A stretch of DNA of 64,000 bases, taken from NCBI RefSeq assembly GCF_011682235.2, contig NZ_CP076718.1, forward strand, positions 2,215,793-2,279,792, written 5' to 3'. Under the pieces are notes generated by a model. That model was not told the origin of the DNA and did not search any database. It worked only from the letters and a program-made list of their open reading frames with translations. Shown here one piece after another: positions 23,019-32,782 of the stretch (the stretch's first letter is position 1; every line of letters starts with the position of its first letter). The stretch is from Rhodocaloribacter litoris. GTDB lineage: Bacteria > Bacteroidota > Rhodothermia > Rhodothermales > ISCAR-4553. The position numbers and the translations under genes were made by a program.

Positions 23019-24137
23019 TCATTGCCGGTACCAGAGCTCCCGGGAACCGTCCGACAGGTAGAGCAGCAGCTTGTTGCCTTCGACGTAATACCGGGCGATG
23101 GAGACCCACTGGCCGATCTGGGGGGCGAAAATCTGGATGATTCGCCCCTGTGTGCGCCACTGGCCCGTCACCGTGTCGCCGGAAGATCCGGAATCGGCCC
23201 CCCAGGAGCCCCAGGGATTGGCCCCGCCGGCCATGACGCGGGCATTGCCTTGAGAGAACGTGCCGTCGGCACGGATCTCCATGAACACCTCGGAAACCAG
23301 GGAGGCATCCCCGCTGACCATGGTTTCGCTCTTGCGCCAGGTGCCGACGAGGGCCGGATCGCGCTCGTGGGGACCGGCCGCGCCCTCCGGCACGGAGGCT
23401 TCCGCTCCGGCCGTGCGGGTTCCTCGCTGAAACGTGAGGGTGCCCTGCTGGCCGGTCGTGGGGTCCAGCAGGCGGAGCGTGAGGACGTCGCCCTGGAGCG
23501 TCGCCTCGAAGTTCACCTGCCCGCCCGTCTGGCTGTCGGTCAGCGTGCCCTGTGCCCGGCTGCCGGCCATCGTTCCGGAGAGGGTATAGCCGTAGCCGCC
23601 GGCGTCCGCCTGCCCGGTGAGGCGGGTGCCTTCCTGCCGGAGCTCCAACCGCGTCGGCGTGCCGTTGACGTTCCCGGAGAACGTGCCGGCGAAACCTTCG
23701 TTCGCGGGCGGCGCATTTCCGCCGGCAGCGAGCGGGCCGCCGGCTCCAGGCAAGGGCCCCCCGCCGGCCTCCTTCTGGTAGACCGTCTCCTGGGCGGCCG
23801 CATAGGCGGGTTGCCCACCGGCGTCCAGCGGGATCAGCGTGACGTAAAGCTGCTGCCCCTCCGCAAAGGCCTCGATCATAGCCCGGCGACTGCCCTGCAT
23901 CAACAGATAGCCGATGAGCTCCCCCTCGTCCACCCGGCCTTCGACCTGAAACGTGATCCCGTCATCTCCAACCAGCGTGCCCGTATACTGCCCGGAAGCA
24001 GCCCGCTGCAACGACAGGGTGATGGCCCCCCGGGAGGTGGGCACCGTGTACCGGCCCGAGAGGTCCTGGGCCCGCGAAGCATCGGCGAAGAACATGATCA
24101 GAAAGAGAAAGATCGTTCGGTGACTCAAGCGATACAT
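23019..24137 (-). CDS. exported beta-rich protein with repeated lipocalin-like domains
   Basis: A 372-aa protein with a signal peptide (TIFLFLIMFFADASRAQ, likely cut before DLSGRY). It contains three related beta units: residues about 25-110 (GRYTVPTSRGAITLSLQRAA), 145-235 (GTFSGNVNGTPTRLELRQEG) and 270-372 (LVGTWRKSETMVSG ... LLLYLSDGSRELWYRQ). A Gly/Pro/Ala linker separates the first two. The GTW...G...L pattern recalls lipocalin-like small-molecule sensors common in Bacteroidota, but identity is low. It is the first gene of a probable two-gene unit with 22325-22984. Confidence 0.6.
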   Translation of the reverse strand: MYRLSHRTIFLFLIMFFADASRAQDLSGRYTVPTSRGAITLSLQRAASGQYTGTLVGDDGITFQVEGRVDEGELIGYLLMQGSRRAMIEAFAEGQQLYVTLIPLDAGGQPAYAAAQETVYQKEAGGGPLPGAGGPLAAGGNAPPANEGFAGTFSGNVNGTPTRLELRQEGTRLTGQADAGGYGYTLSGTMAGSRAQGTLTDSQTGGQVNFEATLQGDVLTLRLLDPTTGQQGTLTFQRGTRTAGAEASVPEGAAGPHERDPALVGTWRKSETMVSGDASLVSEVFMEIRADGTFSQGNARVMAGGANPWGSWGADSGSSGDTVTGQWRTQGRIIQIFAPQIGQWVSIARYYVEGNKLLLYLSDGSRELWYRQ

Positions 24138-24378
24138 GGTCCTGGCAGGTCCTGGGTGAGGGCAGCCCCGTGAAAAAAACGGTGTTTCTCCGTAGCTTTC
24201 GCCTCGATCACCACCGGCTTTAGCAGGTTCGTGAGGCTGCCGATTTCATCCGTCAAGTAAGTATAGTTCAAGAACATCAAAAATGGATCAGGTTATCTTG
24301 TCCTCGACGGATTCCGGGTGCTCCCGGCCGGCGCCGGGTGCGTCTCCTCCATCCATCCCCCGTTTGTCGCACAAGCGT

Positions 24379-24927
24379 ATGGCCGAGTCGGTTACAGCGT
24401 TGTTGCAAGCCGCGCGAGAAGGAGATACGCGGGCCTTCGATGCGCTCTATGAAACGATCTATGAGGAGCTGCGTCGCCTGGCGCACCGGGTCCGCAGCGG
24501 CCGCGGCGACGTGACGCTGAGCACCACCGGGCTCGTGCATGAGGCCTACCTGCACCTGATCCCGTCGAAGGACCTGAACTGGCAGGACCGCACCCACTTC
24601 TTTCGCGTGGCGGCACGGGCCATGCGGCAGGTGCTCGTGCGGGAGGCCCGCCGGCGCAAGGCCCTCAAGCGCGGCGGCGGCGTCCTGACGGTCACCTTCG
24701 ACGACCGGGTGCACGCCGCCGTCGACGAAGACGACCTGCTGATGCTGGACGAGGCGCTCTCCCGGCTCGAAGCGCTGGATACGCGGCAGGCCCGGGTGGT
24801 CGAATGCCGGTTCTTTGGCGGCCTGACCATCGAGGAGACGGCCGAGGCGCTGGGCGTCGGCACGGCGACCGTCAAGCGCGACTGGCGGGTGGCCCGTGCC
24901 TACCTCGTGCGGGCCCTCGCCAGCTGA
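24379..24927 (+). CDS. ECF-type RNA polymerase sigma factor (TIGR02999-like)
   Basis: A 182-aa sigma factor of the group that accompanies Ser/Thr kinases in Planctomycetes, Acidobacteria and Rhodothermota. Region 2 contains LSTTGLVHEAYLHLIPSKD and the following helix FFRVAARAMRQVLVREARRR. Region 4 contains the HTH TIEETAEALGVGTATVKRDW. I selected ATG 24379 (MAESVTALLQ); the frame is open to 24283 but the added residues are not family-like. It stops 17 bp before the kinase gene, and phosphorylation by that kinase is the likely control mechanism. Confidence 0.92.
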   Translation: MAESVTALLQAAREGDTRAFDALYETIYEELRRLAHRVRSGRGDVTLSTTGLVHEAYLHLIPSKDLNWQDRTHFFRVAARAMRQVLVREARRRKALKRGGGVLTVTFDDRVHAAVDEDDLLMLDEALSRLEALDTRQARVVECRFFGGLTIEETAEALGVGTATVKRDWRVARAYLVRALAS

Positions 24928-24944
24928 ACATACCCTCACATCCC

Positions 24945-27782
24945 ATGACCCCGGAACGCTGGAAACAGGCCCAGGCCCTGTTCCTGGAGCTGGCCGACCT
25001 CCCGCCGGAGGAGCGGGCCCGGCGGCTGCACGAGCTGGCCGCGGCGGACCCGGCGCTGCACCGGGAGGTGGAAGCCCTGCTCGACGCGGACCGGCGCACC
25101 CTGCCCTGGCTCGACGCGCCGGCCTTCCCGGCGTGGGAACCGCCGCCCCTGCCCGAGCGCATCGGCCCGTACCGCCTCCTCGACGAGGTCGGCCGCGGCG
25201 GCATGGGGGTGGTCTACCGCGCCGAGCGGGCGGACGGCACCTACACGCAGGTGGTGGCCCTGAAAGTGGCAGCGACCGGCCTCGGCGACGCCGAGCTGGT
25301 CCGGCGCTTCCACCAGGAACGGCAGATCCTGGCCCGGCTCGAGCATCCCGGCATCGCGCGCCTGCTCAATGGCGGCACCCTCCCGGACGGCCGCCCCTAC
25401 CTGGTCATGGAGTACGTCGACGGCGTCCCGCTGGACCGGTACTGCGACGCACGGCGGCTACCCGTGGCGGACCGCCTGCGCCTGTTCGAGCAGGTGCTCC
25501 GGGTCGTGCAGTACGCCCATCGCCACCTGGTCGTCCACCGCGACCTCAAGCCTGCCAACATCCTGGTGACCGAGGCCGGCGGGCAACCGCGGGTCAAGCT
25601 GCTCGACTTCGGGATCGCCCGCCTGCTGGAAGACGAGCCCGGCACGGCCATCACGCGCACCGTGCTCCACCGGATGACGCCGGTCTATGCCTCCCCCGAG
25701 CAGCTACGCGGCGAGCCGGTGACGACAGCCTCGGACCTCTACACGCTCGGCGTGATCCTCTACGAACTCCTCACCGGGCGCCGGCCGTTCGAGGGCCCGC
25801 CCGGGCTGCTCGTCTCCCATGTGCTCACGCAGGATCCCGTCCTGCCCTCGCGCGCCGTCACCCGCCCGGTCGATCCGCCGTCGGATGCGGCATCGGCGAC
25901 CCTGGCAGACCGGTTCGGTGCCACACCGGCGCAGCTGGCCCGCCGCCTCCGGGGCGATCTGGACGCCATCGTCCTCAAGGCCCTGCAGAAAGACCCGGCC
26001 GACCGCTATGCCAGCGCCGACGCCTTCCTGAACGACCTCGAACGGCACCGCGCGCACCTGCCGGTCCTGGCCCGGCGGGCCACCGCCGGCTACCGGCTGC
26101 GCCGCTTCCTGCACCGTCACCGCACCGGCGCGGCCATGACGGCCGCCTTCGTCGCCCTCCTGCTCGTGGCCGCCGGTCTCTTCACGTGGCGGCTCGCGCA
26201 GGAACGCGACCGCGCCCGCCTGGAGGCCCAGAAAGCCCGGGCCGCGCTGGCCTTCGTGGAAGACCTGTTTGACGGCGCCGACCCGGACGCCACCGCCGGC
26301 GACACGCTCAATGCCTTCGACCTGCTGGCGCGCGGCGCCCGCCGGCTCGAACAGCCCGGTGCCCTTCCCCCCGCCGAGGCCGCCCAGACGACCCACACCC
26401 TCGGCGCCCTCTACCTGAAGCTGGGCGACTACGACGCGGCCGAGCGCTGGCTCACGGCGGCCCTCGACCGCTGGCACCGGCTCCCACGGGCCGAGGCCGA
26501 TGCGGAGGCGGCCACGCTCGTGTCGCTCGGCCACCTGGCCACCCACCGCGGCCAGTATGCCCGCGCCGACTCGTTCTTCGCCGCCGCCCTCGCCCTGCCC
26601 GCCGGCACACCCGGCGACCGGGCCGGCCGGCTCGTCGAATACGGCGATGCGCTGGCCGAACGGCAGGACTACCGGCGGGCCGACTCGGTCCTCCACCGGG
26701 CACTCGCCCTCCTGCCCGGCACCGACCCGGCCAGTGAGGAACGTCGCGCCGACGCCTGGTTCGTCCTCGGCACCATCGCCATGAACGAGGCGGACTATGC
26801 CCGCGCCGAGAGCCTGTTCGCCCGCGTGCTGGCCTGGCGCAAGGCCCATCTCGGCCGGATGCACAACCGCACCCTCGACGTGCTCAACAACCTGGGCAAC
26901 CTCTACGCCGACGAGTACCGCTACGAGGAGGCCGACTCGCTGCTCTCCGAGGTGCTGCGCCTGCGCACGGCGCTCCTCGGCCCCGAGCATCCCCTCACGG
27001 GCGAGGCCCTGAACAACCTGGGGCTCGTGGCCTTCGGGCTCGGCGACTACGACCGCGCCGACTCGCTCCTGCGCCGCTCCCTGGCCCTGGCCGAGCGGCA
27101 CGCCGGCCCCATGCACCGGGACGTGGGCATGACGATGAACAACCTGGGCTGGGTGGCCCTGCGCCGCAACCGACCGCAGGAAGCCGAGGCCCTGTTCCGC
27201 CGGGCGCTGGCCATCATGGAAACGGCCTCGGGCCCCGTCAGCGCCGACGCCGCCCTGCTGCTGGGCAACATGGGCTTCGTGCTCCACCAGCAGGGCCGCC
27301 CGGCCGACGCCCTGCCCTTCTTCCGGCGCGCCGTCGACGTGCGGCGGCAGGTCCACGGCGACAGCAGCATGCACGTGGCCTGGCGCCTGTTCGCCCTGGG
27401 CGAGGCCCTGCGCGACCTCGGCCGCCTCGACGAAGCCGAAGCCGTCCACCGCGAGAGCGTCGCCCTGCGGCGGGCCCTCCGCCCCCCCGACCACTTCGAC
27501 CTGGCCCGTGGCCTCGACGGCCTGGCCCGCGTCCTGGCCGACCGGGACCGGCACGACGAGGCGATCGACGCCTTCGAAGAGGCCCTGCCGATCTACCGCA
27601 CCTATTACGAAGGCAACCTCCTGCACCCCACGCTCTGGGCCCTCCTGCGCAACCTGATCGCCAGTCTGAACGCCCGGGGTCAGTACGAACGCGCCGGCCA
27701 GCTCCTGGCCGAGCTGCGGGCGGCCCTCCCCCCCGGCGACCCACGCCACGAGGACCTCGCCCGGCTGCAGGTGGCCCGCTGA
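24945..27782 (+). CDS. transmembrane Ser/Thr protein kinase with TPR sensor region
   Basis: A 945-aa bacterial Hanks-type kinase. A ~65-aa N-terminal segment resembles an anti-sigma-like helical domain. The kinase domain has its glycine loop GRGGMGVVY at about 84, VALK lysine at about 106, HRDLKPANILV at about 198, DFGIA at about 221 and ASPEQLRGEP after it, all intact. One membrane helix (AAFVALLLVAAGLFTW, about 396-416) separates it from about 500 residues of TPR repeats (LNNLGNLYADEYRYEEAD, LNNLGLVAFGLGDYDRAD). The TPR part would lie outside the membrane and sense a protein or peptide signal. It shares an operon with the ECF factor, its probable substrate. Confidence 0.93.
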   Translation: MTPERWKQAQALFLELADLPPEERARRLHELAAADPALHREVEALLDADRRTLPWLDAPAFPAWEPPPLPERIGPYRLLDEVGRGGMGVVYRAERADGTYTQVVALKVAATGLGDAELVRRFHQERQILARLEHPGIARLLNGGTLPDGRPYLVMEYVDGVPLDRYCDARRLPVADRLRLFEQVLRVVQYAHRHLVVHRDLKPANILVTEAGGQPRVKLLDFGIARLLEDEPGTAITRTVLHRMTPVYASPEQLRGEPVTTASDLYTLGVILYELLTGRRPFEGPPGLLVSHVLTQDPVLPSRAVTRPVDPPSDAASATLADRFGATPAQLARRLRGDLDAIVLKALQKDPADRYASADAFLNDLERHRAHLPVLARRATAGYRLRRFLHRHRTGAAMTAAFVALLLVAAGLFTWRLAQERDRARLEAQKARAALAFVEDLFDGADPDATAGDTLNAFDLLARGARRLEQPGALPPAEAAQTTHTLGALYLKLGDYDAAERWLTAALDRWHRLPRAEADAEAATLVSLGHLATHRGQYARADSFFAAALALPAGTPGDRAGRLVEYGDALAERQDYRRADSVLHRALALLPGTDPASEERRADAWFVLGTIAMNEADYARAESLFARVLAWRKAHLGRMHNRTLDVLNNLGNLYADEYRYEEADSLLSEVLRLRTALLGPEHPLTGEALNNLGLVAFGLGDYDRADSLLRRSLALAERHAGPMHRDVGMTMNNLGWVALRRNRPQEAEALFRRALAIMETASGPVSADAALLLGNMGFVLHQQGRPADALPFFRRAVDVRRQVHGDSSMHVAWRLFALGEALRDLGRLDEAEAVHRESVALRRALRPPDHFDLARGLDGLARVLADRDRHDEAIDAFEEALPIYRTYYEGNLLHPTLWALLRNLIASLNARGQYERAGQLLAELRAALPPGDPRHEDLARLQVAR

Positions 27783-27804
27783 GCCACGAGGCCCGGCCCG
27801 CGCC

Positions 27805-30800
27805 TCACCGCAGCAGCGTCACAGCCCGCGTCGCACGGAACCGCTCGCCTTCCACACGAATCAGGTACAACCCGCCGGGCAAGCCTGAACCGTCGAAGCG
27901 GAACGTGTGTGTCTCGCCCCCCGCGAGGGGTCCCGCATGCAACAACGCCACCCGGCGACCGAGCACGTCGTAGACCGCCACCTGCACCCGCTGCGGGCGT
28001 GCCACCGCCAGCCGCAGCGTCGCCGCCTCACGGAACGGGTTCGGATAGGCCGCACTCAACACATAGACCCCCGGCACGCCAACCGTCACCTCAGCCTCGG
28101 TGCTGTAGGTAAACGTGCCGTCGACGTCGACCTGCTTGAGGCGGAAGCGATGCGTTCCGGGATCGAGCCCGGCGATGCGGTACGTGTAGGCGTGCGTCCC
28201 GGCCGTGGTGCCGTGCCCTTCGACGAAAGCAAGCGTCTGCCAGGTGTCGTGGAAGTGCTGAACTTCGAAGCCGGCGTTGTTCGTCTCGGAGGCAGTCGTC
28301 CAGCGGAGAAGGACGTCGGGACCGTCGGCGGTGGCGCTGAGGGCAACGAGTTCGACGGGTAATGCGGTGCCTTCCACCTGCATCCGTACGGGCACCGGCA
28401 GCGACGTCGCATAGTCGCCCTGGGTCAGCTGTACCGAGAGCGTCGTCTCGAAGACGCCTTCGCCCAGGCCCTGCGGGTCGAACGTGAGGGTCACCTCGGC
28501 CGGGACGGTCCCGCTCGCAGCCGAGAGGTGCAACCAGGGCGCCGCTTCCGAGAGCGCGAACTGCCAGCCGTCGGTGCCGGTGTCGGGCAGGCGCAACGTG
28601 CGCACGACCGGATCGCCCTCGAGCGGGACCGGCACGTCGAAGCCCGCGGGCTGGGGGATCGGCAGTGCGGGCACCGCGGCGCTCCCCGCCAGCAGGGCTG
28701 CCGGTGCCACCGTGGCCTCGAACGTCCCGTCGCCGTCGGCGTCGACCTGCCAGGGCTCGCCCTCGCCCGTACCGCCGGCCTGCAGGGTGAACACCAGGCG
28801 ACCGCCCGGGGCCACCGTCTGGTCGGGAAAGAGCCGGTGCGCCACCGCGTCCATCGTCATGGCCTGGCGGTGGAGATAGACCCTGGCCGTAGAATCCGTC
28901 ACCGTGACGGTGATGGTGTAGGCGCTGTCGGCCGGCAGCGTAAAGCCGGCCCCGAACCGGGAGGCGTTGAAGGCCACGCCGGGAATGCCGTATTCGATGG
29001 CGCCGGGCAGGGCCGGATCGCTCACCCCCGTCTTGCGGCCGGCGGCGTCCTCGATGAGCACCTGCACCGGCGCGGTCGCCTGCACATAGAAGGCTTCCCG
29101 GAGTGGTTCGGTGCTCGCCCGGGCGACGCGCTTGCCCGCAGCCGGCGGCTCCGGCACCCGGTAGCCGGACTGCAGGATCTGCACGATCCGGTCGAGCGCC
29201 TCGGGTCCACTACCATTCTCAGGCATACAGCCGGGCTCCACCAGCTTACCATGCGCGCAGGCGTAGTACTCGAACGCCTCGATCCAGCGGCTCTCATCCA
29301 CCCCGGAAAAGTCGGTGTCGCCCACGCGAGGGTCATGGCCCAGCGTGGCACTCACCAGGGGCACGGTGCGGTCACCCAGCCCCCAGACCGGCACCAGCCG
29401 CTCCCGGTAGGCCCGGTGACGGTCCGTGTCGCCCGGCTCGGAGCGCACGGTCGCCCCGGCCGGGATGAACTCTGGCCCCGGCCCCATGAACCAGCCCGTC
29501 TCCGTCTCGCCGATCAGCAGGCCCACCTGTCGGAAAATCTGGGGTGGGCCGTCGTAGGTGCGCCAGTCGTCCACGAGGTCGTGTACAAACTCCTGCTGCT
29601 CATCCCAGAGGGCGGCGTTGCGCGCCAGCCCGAAGGGGATGCCGAGGTCGTCGGTCTTGGCGCGGGTCATGAAGTCGAACGTTGCGTCGTAGCCCCCCAG
29701 CGGCTCATTGTAGAGGTCGACCGTGCTGTAGCCGTGGGCATGGGAGAGCGACGACGGATCGACCGCCTCGTAGTAGGCCCGGCTAGGCAAGAGCCCGTAG
29801 GCCCCCGGGATGTTGCGGACCATCTGCACCATGTCGCCCCAGGCCACCTCCCAGTTCAAGCCAAAGACCAACTCCTCGTCCACCTCGAAGATGTAGCCAC
29901 GGGTGTGGGCAGCCACGGCCTGCGTCGCGCCCAGGTAGGGCGTCCCGCTGGTGATCAGGCGGTGTACCCGGTTGCGGGCATGGCTGCTGTCGCGGCGCAC
30001 ATAGACGGAGGCGATCAGGCCGCCGTTGGAGTGTGCCACCAGGTCCACCTGGCAGGCACGGGCCCGCCCCTGGCCCGGCCCGGAGTCCGTCGTGATCTGG
30101 TCGACGAGCGTCCAGAGATGGTCGGCCAGTTCGTCCACGCTGCGCCGCCAGTCGTTCGGGAAGCGCCACTGGTCCAGCGTGGCCTCGTTCAGGTTCAACG
30201 GATGCCCCGGATAGCCGGCCGCCTCCAGGTGGTCGTGGATGGGCCCGTAAACCTTTCGAGCTGTCAGAACCGATTCGATCACCTCGTTGGCCACGAGGGG
30301 GTTCAGGCTCGTCCTCCCGTCATTCTGCATGGCGAGGGCCCCCATGCGCAGGTTCTTTTCGTCGCTGGTGGCCCACACAGGGGGCAGCCAGTAGTTTTCG
30401 CCATCCATGCGCAGCCAGGTGCCGCCGATGCCGGGTATGAAGATCACCGGCCGCCGCAGCTGGGTGGGCTCCGACGTGTTGCCCTCGGGATCGACCGCCA
30501 CGAGCGAGACCTCCGTGCCGGGCGCCAGATCGACCGCGATGTGGAAGAGCCCCTCGGCGTCGGCCTCGCCGTGTGCCACCGGCGTGAGAACCCGCGGCCA
30601 GTAGCGCGAGAGCCCCGTACCGGTCGAGTCCGCCGTATAGACGATCACCGTGGCGCCCGGGACGGTCATCCCCTCCACCGCACCCTCGGTGAGCGCCAGC
30701 ACCCGCGGCGACGGCATGGCGTCGTTGGGCCGGCCCGGCTCGGGGCCCGCCCAGTCGAAGCACGAAGGGCCGTCGTTGCCCAGGTCGAGCGGCAGGAACA

Positions 30801-32523
30801 GGATCTCGTCGTTCATGAAATCGGGGGGAACGTGCAGCCTGTTGCGCAGCACGCGCACCCGGCGGGTCGTCTCCCCTTCGACGTTCAGCCCGTCGTAGAT
30901 GTGGTTGATGTGCGCCTCCTCCAGGCTCCCGAGGGTCACCTCCTCCGCGCCCCCGGACACGGTGATCCCGCCGAGGCCGTTCGGGCGATACGCCGTGCCG
31001 TCGAAGCCCAGGTAGGTGTTTTCGACCAGGTGCCCCCGGCCGCCCTCGAGGCGGATCCCGACGCCGTCGAAGCCGTAGAGGGCCAGCCCGCGGACGACCA
31101 CGCTGTCGGCCCCGGCGACGACCAGCCCGTCGGCCAGGGTGCCGGCCGTCAGGCCGTCCACGTGCACCCGCCCGTCGCCGGGCTGCGTGGTGCCGTCGAT
31201 GGTGAGGGAGTCGGTGATGGCCGGCAACGGCGCCGTGAGCGGGATGACCGGCGCCTCGCCGGAAGGCAGGTTGAAGTGGATGCACTGCCGCCCGGGCTGC
31301 GTGTTGGCCTCCTCGAGGGCGGCCCGGAGCGTACACTGCAGGCCCTCGGTGGCGAGGTCGGTGTCGCAGAGGCCATCCCCCGGGTCGGCGTCGGGCTCGT
31401 CGGAGGACGCGGTCACGGTGAGGACCGGACAGGCAGCAGGGAGCGGCCACGGCTCCAGCACCAGCCGCCGGGCTTCAGAGTACCCGCCGGTCAGAATGAG
31501 GCGGTTGTCTGTAAGGGTAAAGTCTCTGACCCCGAAGGCAAAGATGGTACTGAGCCAGTCGCTGAAGCCGTAGTGATGAACGATCAGGCTGTCCAGATCG
31601 AGCACGCCGGTCTCGGCGGTCCAGACCAGATTGCGGAAAGCTCCGGATTGGTTCTGTCCCCAGACGATGATGGTGGAGCCGTCCGGTGAGATACCAATAC
31701 TACCAATACTAGAGGAGGAACCCGGCGTATTCAGCTGCACCATGCCAGTGGCCTCCGTCCAGCGAAAAGCCCGGTAGGTGCCGTCGGCAAGCTGAGACAG
31801 GCCGACCACCACGGAACCGTCATCCGACACGTCGGTGGCGACACTCTGATCGCCACCCAGCGTTCCCAGATCCTGCATCCCGGTAGAAGGGGTCCATACG
31901 AAGGCGTGTCTAGAAGAACCCGTGCCGCTAGACCCCACGACAACAGCCCCATCCGCCGAAACGGCGGTTGCTTCAGTCCAATATCTGCCCGGCAGGCTTC
32001 CCAGATCCTGCATGCCGGTAGCGGAAGACCATCGAAAGGCATGAAAATAATCATCATTTACGGAAGAAACCCCAACAACCCAGGAACCATCTGCGGAGAC
32101 ACCATATCCTCTGCTCATATCTCCATCCTGCGGACCACCCAGGGTGCCAAGGAACTGTACGCCTCCAGCAGCCGTCCAGCGAGCCGCTCGCTGCAAAGTC
32201 CATCCATCGATCTCTTCATATCCCCACCCGACGACCACCGACCCATCCGCAGATACACCAAAAACATCTTCGAGCGGATCAAAACCACTTCCTGAACTCA
32301 GGGCCTGCATTCCCGAAGCGACGGTCCAGCGAAAAGGAACGAACACCGTGTTGGAATCCCTGGCCGAACCGACCACCGTGGAGCCGTCGTGGGAGATCGC
32401 CGTCGGCTGGCTCCAGTCTCCACCGGGCAGGAAACCCAACCACTGGAACTCGTACGACTGGGCGCGGGCAGCCCACGGCAGGGCCAGCCCCAGCACCCAG
32501 AGCAGGAGAAGAAGCCGTTTCAT
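27805..32523 (-). CDS. giant secreted lipase-like protein with HAF repeats and T9SS tail
   Basis: A 1572-aa exported protein. A signal peptide (MKRLLLLLWVLGLALPWAARA) is followed by HAF-type repeats to about residue 350 (units such as AVSADGAVVVGSSG). A CSLREA-like segment lies near residue 395 (QCTLRAALEEANTQPGR), followed by a parallel beta-helix-like stretch (VVVRGLALYGFDGVGIRLE). An alpha/beta hydrolase domain begins at about 690 with FIPGIGGTWLRM; its nucleophile elbow is AHSNGG (Ser832), of the LCAT/PGAP1-like type. Beta-sandwich segments and a C-terminal T9SS sorting domain complete it (AYPNPFREAATLRL). The HAF-encoding part is visibly less GC-rich. Substrate unknown; an extracellular ester hydrolase is inferred. 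Confidence 0.82.
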   Translation of the reverse strand: MKRLLLLLWVLGLALPWAARAQSYEFQWLGFLPGGDWSQPTAISHDGSTVVGSARDSNTVFVPFRWTVASGMQALSSGSGFDPLEDVFGVSADGSVVVGWGYEEIDGWTLQRAARWTAAGGVQFLGTLGGPQDGDMSRGYGVSADGSWVVGVSSVNDDYFHAFRWSSATGMQDLGSLPGRYWTEATAVSADGAVVVGSSGTGSSRHAFVWTPSTGMQDLGTLGGDQSVATDVSDDGSVVVGLSQLADGTYRAFRWTEATGMVQLNTPGSSSSIGSIGISPDGSTIIVWGQNQSGAFRNLVWTAETGVLDLDSLIVHHYGFSDWLSTIFAFGVRDFTLTDNRLILTGGYSEARRLVLEPWPLPAACPVLTVTASSDEPDADPGDGLCDTDLATEGLQCTLRAALEEANTQPGRQCIHFNLPSGEAPVIPLTAPLPAITDSLTIDGTTQPGDGRVHVDGLTAGTLADGLVVAGADSVVVRGLALYGFDGVGIRLEGGRGHLVENTYLGFDGTAYRPNGLGGITVSGGAEEVTLGSLEEAHINHIYDGLNVEGETTRRVRVLRNRLHVPPDFMNDEILFLPLDLGNDGPSCFDWAGPEPGRPNDAMPSPRVLALTEGAVEGMTVPGATVIVYTADSTGTGLSRYWPRVLTPVAHGEADAEGLFHIAVDLAPGTEVSLVAVDPEGNTSEPTQLRRPVIFIPGIGGTWLRMDGENYWLPPVWATSDEKNLRMGALAMQNDGRTSLNPLVANEVIESVLTARKVYGPIHDHLEAAGYPGHPLNLNEATLDQWRFPNDWRRSVDELADHLWTLVDQITTDSGPGQGRARACQVDLVAHSNGGLIASVYVRRDSSHARNRVHRLITSGTPYLGATQAVAAHTRGYIFEVDEELVFGLNWEVAWGDMVQMVRNIPGAYGLLPSRAYYEAVDPSSLSHAHGYSTVDLYNEPLGGYDATFDFMTRAKTDDLGIPFGLARNAALWDEQQEFVHDLVDDWRTYDGPPQIFRQVGLLIGETETGWFMGPGPEFIPAGATVRSEPGDTDRHRAYRERLVPVWGLGDRTVPLVSATLGHDPRVGDTDFSGVDESRWIEAFEYYACAHGKLVEPGCMPENGSGPEALDRIVQILQSGYRVPEPPAAGKRVARASTEPLREAFYVQATAPVQVLIEDAAGRKTGVSDPALPGAIEYGIPGVAFNASRFGAGFTLPADSAYTITVTVTDSTARVYLHRQAMTMDAVAHRLFPDQTVAPGGRLVFTLQAGGTGEGEPWQVDADGDGTFEATVAPAALLAGSAAVPALPIPQPAGFDVPVPLEGDPVVRTLRLPDTGTDGWQFALSEAAPWLHLSAASGTVPAEVTLTFDPQGLGEGVFETTLSVQLTQGDYATSLPVPVRMQVEGTALPVELVALSATADGPDVLLRWTTASETNNAGFEVQHFHDTWQTLAFVEGHGTTAGTHAYTYRIAGLDPGTHRFRLKQVDVDGTFTYSTEAEVTVGVPGVYVLSAAYPNPFREAATLRLAVARPQRVQVAVYDVLGRRVALLHAGPLAGGETHTFRFDGSGLPGGLYLIRVEGERFRATRAVTLLR

Positions 32524-32730
32524 GGTTCGCTCTGTCCGTATTGACCGAAGCTTATTGGTACTATAGGTCAAAGCCGGACGGAACGGATCGTCTCAGCGCA
32601 GGCGCACCTGCGTGCGGCTGCGGACGTGGTCGCCGGCGTGCAGGCGCGCCACGAGGCCAGCGGCCACGGCACGCCCCGCCGGACCCTCCCGGCATCCCTC
32701 GCTTTTTCGCAATCGGGGCGGCACATGCCT

Positions 32731-32752
32731 CGCACATGATCGTATACGTGCG
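32731..32752. promoter_or_regulatory. inverted repeat 31 bp upstream of uvrA
   Basis: An inverted repeat with 5-bp perfect arms, CGCAC...GTGCG, lies at 32731-32752. The inner part is also partly symmetric (ATGATCGTATAC), and the gap to the uvrA start codon is 30 bp. uvrA is a classic SOS gene, so this could be an operator or part of the promoter. The same element is not visible ahead of the lexA-like gene, so calling it an SOS box is unsupported. Confidence 0.35.
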
Positions 32753-32782
32753 ACGGACTTTCCACAAACGTACCCGCCCGCG

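Noticed and set aside
25704-27749. 681-codon minus-strand frame over the TPR kinase
   Set aside because: Antisense shadow of TPR repeats; Gly/Gln/Val repeats follow from the opposite-strand codons.
28528-31689. 1053-codon plus-strand frame over the lipase-like gene
   Set aside because: Antisense shadow; Arg/His/Gly-rich, without motifs.
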